Assembly: GCA_050252415.1 (NCBI GenBank)
Contig: JBFWKZ010000097.1
Coordinates: 1 to 9,672, forward strand
Source: Heteroscillospira sp050252415
GTDB taxonomy: Bacteria > Bacillota > Clostridia > Oscillospirales > Oscillospiraceae
Direction of reading: 5' to 3'
DNA: 9,672 nucleotides
Shown: one piece after another, positions 6,186-9,672 of the stretch
Layout: every line of letters starts with the position of its first letter
Position numbering within the stretch: the stretch's first letter is position 1
Position numbers and translations under genes: made by a program
Notes under the pieces: model-generated
Database searches by the model: none
The model's input: only the letters and a program-made list of their open reading frames with translations
What the model was told of the DNA's origin: nothing

Positions 6186-8348
6186 ATGGTAGAAAAGACA
6201 GAACTGGAATTTATTTTCAACAGTACTCAGGATGCCATGTTTATGGCCGAATACACGGGAGGAGAATTTCGCTATATAAGAATCAATTCCGCTCATCAGA
6301 AGATATCGGGCTTTGACAACAGCGATATCAGAGGCAAGACCCCGATAGAGGTATGGGGAAAGGAAACCGGCGAAAAACTGCACAATTTTTACCTTGAGGG
6401 AATACTCTCGACAGATGGCAAAACCATTGAGGAAGCCCTTGATATGGGAGGGAAAACACACGTTTTCATGACCAGACTCATGCCCGCTGTCAATAACGGA
6501 CGCGATTATCTGATCGTATCACGAACAGATATCACCCAACTCAGAGCGCTGCAGGCGGAGAACATCGTTCTCCTGCGCCGATTGCAGGCCATGTTCAGCG
6601 ACCATTCCGCGGTTATGCTTGTCATAGATCCGGAGACCGGCAGAATACTGAACGCAAATCCCTCCGCCTGCGTTTTCTACGGATATGATATGTCAGAGCT
6701 TCTGAGTTTAAATATTCAGGATATCAATATGCTTCCGCAGGAAGAGACCGCAAGATTGAGAAAAAGGGCTCTGGAACGCAAGGAAGAGCATTTTATTTTC
6801 CCGCACAGGCTAAAAAGCGAAGAAATCAGGCTGGTAGAAGTGTACTCCAGCCCTTTTGAAAGCAAAGAAGAAAGATATCTGTATTCAATCATTTTCGATG
6901 TCACTGACAGGGAAATGTATAAAGAGAATTTATACCGTGAAAAAGAAATGCTGAACACCACGCTGCGCTCTATTGGCGACGGGGTTATCACGACTGATGT
7001 CACCGGCAAAATCACCGCCATTAATAAAGTAGCCGAAGAGATTACTCAATGGCGCTGGGGGGAGGCGGTCGGGCGAAAATTCAGCGATGTTTTTATTTTA
7101 GTAAACGAAAGGGATGGGACGACACCGGAGGACCCGGTAAAAAAAGTTCTGGAAACAGGAAAAATCATCGGTCTTGCAAAGAATACCGCCCTGATCGCTA
7201 AAAATAAGGAAAAAATCACCATTGCGGACAGCGCGGCACCCATTAAAAATGAGGAAGGCAAGGTTTTCGGCGCCGTGATCGTTTTCCGCGACATAAGGGC
7301 TGAAAAAGCCCGACAGGAGGAGGTCCTTTTTCTCAGCTACCATGACGCACTCACCGGGCTCTACAACAGGCGCTTCATAGAATCCGAGATTCGCAGGCTT
7401 GACAGGGATATCCAGCTTCCGGTTTCCGTCATCATGGGCGATGTGAACGGCCTGAAGATTGCAAATGATGTTTTCAGCCACGAAACTGGCGATCAATTGC
7501 TGAAAAAAGTGTCCGAAATATTCAAAGAATGCTGCGGAGAAAACAATATCGTTGCCAGATGGGGCGGCGATGAATTTCTCATCGTTATGCCGGGAGCGGC
7601 GCTTGAGGACGCCGAAGCAATGATCCACAGGCTGCAGGTACGCTTTAAGGAAAGCAGCGCAAAGGCCATGCAGCTGAGCGTTTCGCTTGGCTGCGCCGAA
7701 AAGACGGACTTGAAGCAGCCACTCAGCGATGTGATCCGTCAAGCTGAGGAATGGATGTATCACCAGAAGCTTCTGGAGGGGAAAAGTTACCGTAACTCAA
7801 TAGTCAACACATTGCTGGCCACGCTCTATGAGAAAAGCATGGAGACCGAGGAGCATGCGAAGCGACTTATGGCGTATTGCCATGCTGTTGGAGAAAAGCT
7901 GGCGTTTTCGGATAAAGTACTCAATGAGCTGTCGCTTTTGGCGGTCCTGCATGATATCGGTAAGGTTGGGATCAAGGAAGAAATTCTGAAAAAGCCGGAA
8001 AAACTCACGCCTGAGGAATGGCTGGAGATGAAAAAACATCCTGAAATCGGTTATCGTATCGCACAGAACACGCCAGAGCTCATAGACGTGTCTGAGCTTA
8101 TTCTTTCCCATCACGAGCGTTGGGACGGGAACGGATACCCCAGCGGATTGAAAGGCGAGGATATTCCCATAAGTTGCCGGATACTCGCCGTAGCCGATGC
8201 TTTCGATGCAATGACAAACGACAGGGTATACCGGGAAGCCATGAGCAGAGAGGCCGCGATAGAGGAGATTACCGACAATTCCGGCACACAGTTCGATCCT
8301 GATATCGTAGCGCTCTTTCTCGACGTTTGGGAGTCGGAGGACAGCTAA
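6186..8348 (+). CDS. PAS-PAS-PAS-GGDEF-HD-GYP cyclic di-GMP signalling protein
   Basis: 720 residues with no signal peptide or membrane segment, so cytosolic. Three PAS-type sensor domains (about 5-120, 134-250 and 257-375; the first is the most divergent) precede a GGDEF diguanylate cyclase domain (about 380-530; HDALTGLYNRR at 386-395, D419, GGDEF at 460-464) and an HD-GYP phosphodiesterase domain (about 545-718). The HD-GYP metal ligands all appear present: H557, H589-D590 in HDIGK, H618, H642-H643, D671, with GYP at 650-652. Both catalytic domains therefore look competent, one making c-di-GMP from GTP and the other hydrolysing it; which dominates is unknown. The RxxD inhibitory site before GGDEF is replaced by GENN (451-454), so product inhibition at that site is unlikely. 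ATG 6186 has GGAGAAAGGA (6166-6175) about 10 bases upstream. Which ligands the PAS domains sense is not readable. Confidence 0.95.
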   Translation: MVEKTELEFIFNSTQDAMFMAEYTGGEFRYIRINSAHQKISGFDNSDIRGKTPIEVWGKETGEKLHNFYLEGILSTDGKTIEEALDMGGKTHVFMTRLMPAVNNGRDYLIVSRTDITQLRALQAENIVLLRRLQAMFSDHSAVMLVIDPETGRILNANPSACVFYGYDMSELLSLNIQDINMLPQEETARLRKRALERKEEHFIFPHRLKSEEIRLVEVYSSPFESKEERYLYSIIFDVTDREMYKENLYREKEMLNTTLRSIGDGVITTDVTGKITAINKVAEEITQWRWGEAVGRKFSDVFILVNERDGTTPEDPVKKVLETGKIIGLAKNTALIAKNKEKITIADSAAPIKNEEGKVFGAVIVFRDIRAEKARQEEVLFLSYHDALTGLYNRRFIESEIRRLDRDIQLPVSVIMGDVNGLKIANDVFSHETGDQLLKKVSEIFKECCGENNIVARWGGDEFLIVMPGAALEDAEAMIHRLQVRFKESSAKAMQLSVSLGCAEKTDLKQPLSDVIRQAEEWMYHQKLLEGKSYRNSIVNTLLATLYEKSMETEEHAKRLMAYCHAVGEKLAFSDKVLNELSLLAVLHDIGKVGIKEEILKKPEKLTPEEWLEMKKHPEIGYRIAQNTPELIDVSELILSHHERWDGNGYPSGLKGEDIPISCRILAVADAFDAMTNDRVYREAMSREAAIEEITDNSGTQFDPDIVALFLDVWESEDS

Positions 8349-8388
8349 GGATATCTGCAAAAACGGTCATCCATGTCCTTCATTAGTG

Positions 8389-8409
8389 AAAAGCGGCCGG
8401 CAGCGCTTT
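8389..8409. terminator. Weak hairpin between convergent genes, possible bidirectional terminator
   Basis: AAAGCG (8390-8395) pairs with CGCTTT (8404-8409) around an eight-base GC-rich loop. Short A/T flanks give a brief T-run on each strand. It sits in the 78-base gap between two convergent genes, where a shared terminator would be expected, but a six-bp stem is weak evidence. Confidence 0.3.
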
Positions 8410-8426
8410 GTGCTCATCAAACGCAC

Positions 8427-9080
8427 TTATAGATACTTATTTGCCTCTTTCACGCTTAATGCGGATAATGAATCTTTATGTCTTTCCAAGAAGCTGTGAA
8501 CCCACTCAGGATTGACCTTGCTATAATCCCGCAAGCTCCAGCCAATGGCTTTATTAATAAAGAACTCATTCGTTCCAAAGTTATTGCAAATGATTTCTTC
8601 CAGGAGAGCGAGATCTGTTTTCTCTTTATATTTTTGCTGAAAATCTATGGAAGCACGGCGCAACCAGATGTTTTCAGATATCGACCACTGCCGCATTTCC
8701 TCTTTTAGATGAGGATATTTCAATACAATGGCACCTGCAACAGCATCTAAACTGTCAACGGTTTCCCACCAGGATTTTTCAATAATTAATTTCCGAATTT
8801 TATGAATATCCGTATCTAAAAGCTGCCTTTCATGTAACAAAATATACTCTACAGCTGCATACTGAGCCTCACGGTATGGCTTGTCCCAGCATAACTGCAC
8901 AAACTCCCAATCAAATTCAAGCTTCCTGCTTTTTTGAAGATATGGTTTAATGTACTGTTTTAAGGCGGGTTTAGGTATACCTAAAAACGGAAAGCGATCT
9001 TTCATATATGCCGACATCTTAGCGCCTTGTTCGCCGTCCTGCATTTTTTCCAGTTCCTCGAACATATTTTGATACCACAA
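8427..9080 (-). CDS. AlkD-family DNA alkylation repair protein (HEAT-repeat DNA glycosylase)
   Basis: About 217 residues from TTG 9080. The frame is open to a GTG at 9137 (236 residues), but that codon has no ribosome binding site, whereas GAGGAG (9093-9098) lies 12 bases before the TTG; family members also usually begin about 20 residues before the AYMK motif. AlkD-type enzymes (PF08713) excise alkylated purines such as 3- and 7-alkyl adducts by N-glycosidic cleavage, using an all-helical HEAT-like fold. Counting from the GTG, visible features are AYMKDRFPFLGIPKP (43-57), WDKPYREAQYAA (84-95), KSWWETVD (121-128), WLRR (158-161) and KAIGWSLRDYSK (196-207). By alignment from memory, W124, D128, R161 or R160, W200 and R203 match the catalytic or DNA-contact residues W109, D113, R148, W187 and R190 of Bacillus cereus AlkD. 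The gene is clearly more AT-rich than the polysaccharide genes (roughly 37% GC in three hand-counted rows), hinting at a different origin. Confidence 0.9.
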   Translation of the reverse strand: MWYQNMFEELEKMQDGEQGAKMSAYMKDRFPFLGIPKPALKQYIKPYLQKSRKLEFDWEFVQLCWDKPYREAQYAAVEYILLHERQLLDTDIHKIRKLIIEKSWWETVDSLDAVAGAIVLKYPHLKEEMRQWSISENIWLRRASIDFQQKYKEKTDLALLEEIICNNFGTNEFFINKAIGWSLRDYSKVNPEWVHSFLERHKDSLSALSVKEANKYL

Positions 9081-9092
9081 AATTCTATGTCT

Positions 9093-9098
9093 CTCCTC
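9093..9098 (-). promoter_or_regulatory. Shine-Dalgarno-like site supporting an internal TTG start for the AlkD gene
   Basis: Read on the minus strand this is GAGGAG, 12 bases before TTG 9080-9078. The spacing is slightly long. The upstream GTG at 9137 is preceded by a sequence with no purine-rich site, so this is the better start signal, though not decisive. Confidence 0.45.
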
Positions 9099-9202
9099 AT
9101 TCGCATTGTATAAATAATCGGACCTTACTTTCTTCACACAGTATAAACATTGCGCGAAGCTCAGCGGGCAGGGGGCCCTACAGTGTGCCCATTATGGGAC
9201 CG

Positions 9203-9492
9203 TCAATAACCATAATTTCCGTTTATAAAAATCACTTTAATTCTATCCTTCGAAAACTGTCTGGAAATTAAAACGAAGTCATTACAGATACGTTGTTCGT
9301 GTTTGCAATCAACGCATTTACCAAGTTTTTGCACATGGCATGTTTTATTAAGCCTTTTTGCATCCAACGGACTGCAATTTGTCTTGCTCGATTAACAGCA
9401 TCTTCTACGGTATCTACTATTTTGTTTGTGCCGACGACAACAATGACCTGTTTAGGCCCGTTGGGCGACACGGCTACAAACTTTGCTCCTCC
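9203..9492 (-). pseudogene. Decayed LUD-domain (lactate utilisation, DUF162) gene, C-terminal part
   Basis: On the minus strand one frame reads GPKQVIVVVGTNKIV, the glycine-rich hallmark of small LUD proteins (PF02589), and continues to RARQIA. A one-base change near 9371 moves the match to a second frame reading DAKRLN. Near 9336 a third frame supplies PCAKT, and after an apparent extra base near 9323 the second frame resumes with GKCVDCKHEQRICNDFV and ends at TGA (9205-9203). Rejoined, this gives the family's C-terminal order: GPK...NKIV, then DAKRLN, TPCxxTGxCxDC and RIC, the cysteines that may bind a metal cluster. No single frame encodes it; an in-frame stop (9493-9495) lies just upstream and no N-terminal half is visible. 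The gene is therefore almost certainly non-functional, unless several sequencing errors occur here. The intact family is linked to lactate utilisation or redox metabolism. Confidence 0.8.
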
Positions 9493-9563
9493 TTAGAAAG
9501 TGCGAACACGATAGACGCGGTGGATTATACGCACAATCTCACCGACAAGCTGCGACTCGTATT

Positions 9564-9672
9564 TTACCTTGCAGCGTCGACACGGAGCTTTTCTAATTCA
9601 GTTTCATGTGCTTCTAAATACTTCTTCAGGTCCTCTAATTCTGCCTTGTCAGCTGCTGCCACAAAGCTATGA
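9564..9672 (-). CDS. 3' end of an unrecognised minus-strand gene, cut by the window edge
   Basis: A minus-strand frame enters at the window edge and runs for about 35 codons to TAA at 9566-9564. The peptide contains KAELEDLKKYLEAHETELEK, highly charged and heptad-like, as in a C-terminal coiled coil. I do not recognise the family. A neighbouring frame continues from just after this stop as KYESQLVGEIVRIIHRVYRV until the TAA at 9493-9495, so the gene may itself be frameshifted, or the second part may be chance. Since the adjacent LUD gene is decayed, this may also be a remnant. The low confidence reflects its short length. Confidence 0.3.
   Translation of the reverse strand, partial: HSFVAAADKAELEDLKKYLEAHETELEKLRVDAAR

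Noticed and set aside
6044..6316. 90-codon plus-strand frame before and overlapping the c-di-GMP gene
   Set aside because: It runs into the well-supported gene in a different frame, lacks a ribosome binding site and shows no family resemblance.
9358..9672. 104-codon plus-strand frame open to the window end
   Set aside because: It is antisense to the LUD remnant, is rich in Ser, Ala and Phe without a recognisable motif, and has no ribosome binding site.

Overview
The window looks like a chromosomal stretch from a Gram-positive, Clostridia-type bacterium, possibly a moderately GC-rich Oscillospiraceae/Ruminococcaceae relative. This is an inference from strong GGAGG-type ribosome binding sites, a TTG start, the style of the surface-polysaccharide genes and the presence of AlkD and LUD family genes. 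No rRNA, tRNA, CRISPR array or intact mobile element is visible.

Layout: (1) Positions 1-296 are upstream DNA with no convincing gene and one weak promoter candidate. (2) Positions 297-5826 hold a tight three-gene plus-strand cassette for surface or exopolysaccharide synthesis: a large Wzy/O-antigen-ligase-like membrane protein with an unusual extracellular insert and C-terminal tail, a WbaP/EpsE-like polyprenyl-phosphate sugar phosphotransferase that would start the lipid-linked repeat unit, and a GT4 glycosyltransferase that would extend it. The second and third genes overlap by 47 bases. (3) Positions 5827-6185 are non-coding and dominated by a perfect 17-bp GC-rich hairpin. (4) Positions 6186-8348 encode a soluble PAS-PAS-PAS-GGDEF-HD-GYP protein, predicted to both make and degrade cyclic di-GMP. 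(5) Positions 8427-9080 (minus) encode an AT-rich AlkD-type DNA glycosylase, convergent with the c-di-GMP gene. (6) Positions 9203-9492 (minus) are a decayed LUD-domain gene recognisable only by reading across at least three frame changes. Positions 9493-9672 hold the end of an unrecognised minus-strand reading frame that runs off the window.

How the genes may work together: the phosphotransferase, glycosyltransferase and polymerase/ligase form a coherent pathway (initiation, elongation, polymerisation or transfer), but no flippase, chain-length regulator or further glycosyltransferase is present, so the cassette must rely on genes elsewhere. The adjacent c-di-GMP enzyme could be linked to polysaccharide output, as c-di-GMP often is, but the intervening hairpin and separate ribosome binding site suggest its own transcription unit. 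I see no clear evidence of a wholly new system. The most unusual items are the architecture of the 941-residue polymerase, the GGDEF domain that lacks its inhibitory site, and the LUD pseudogene.
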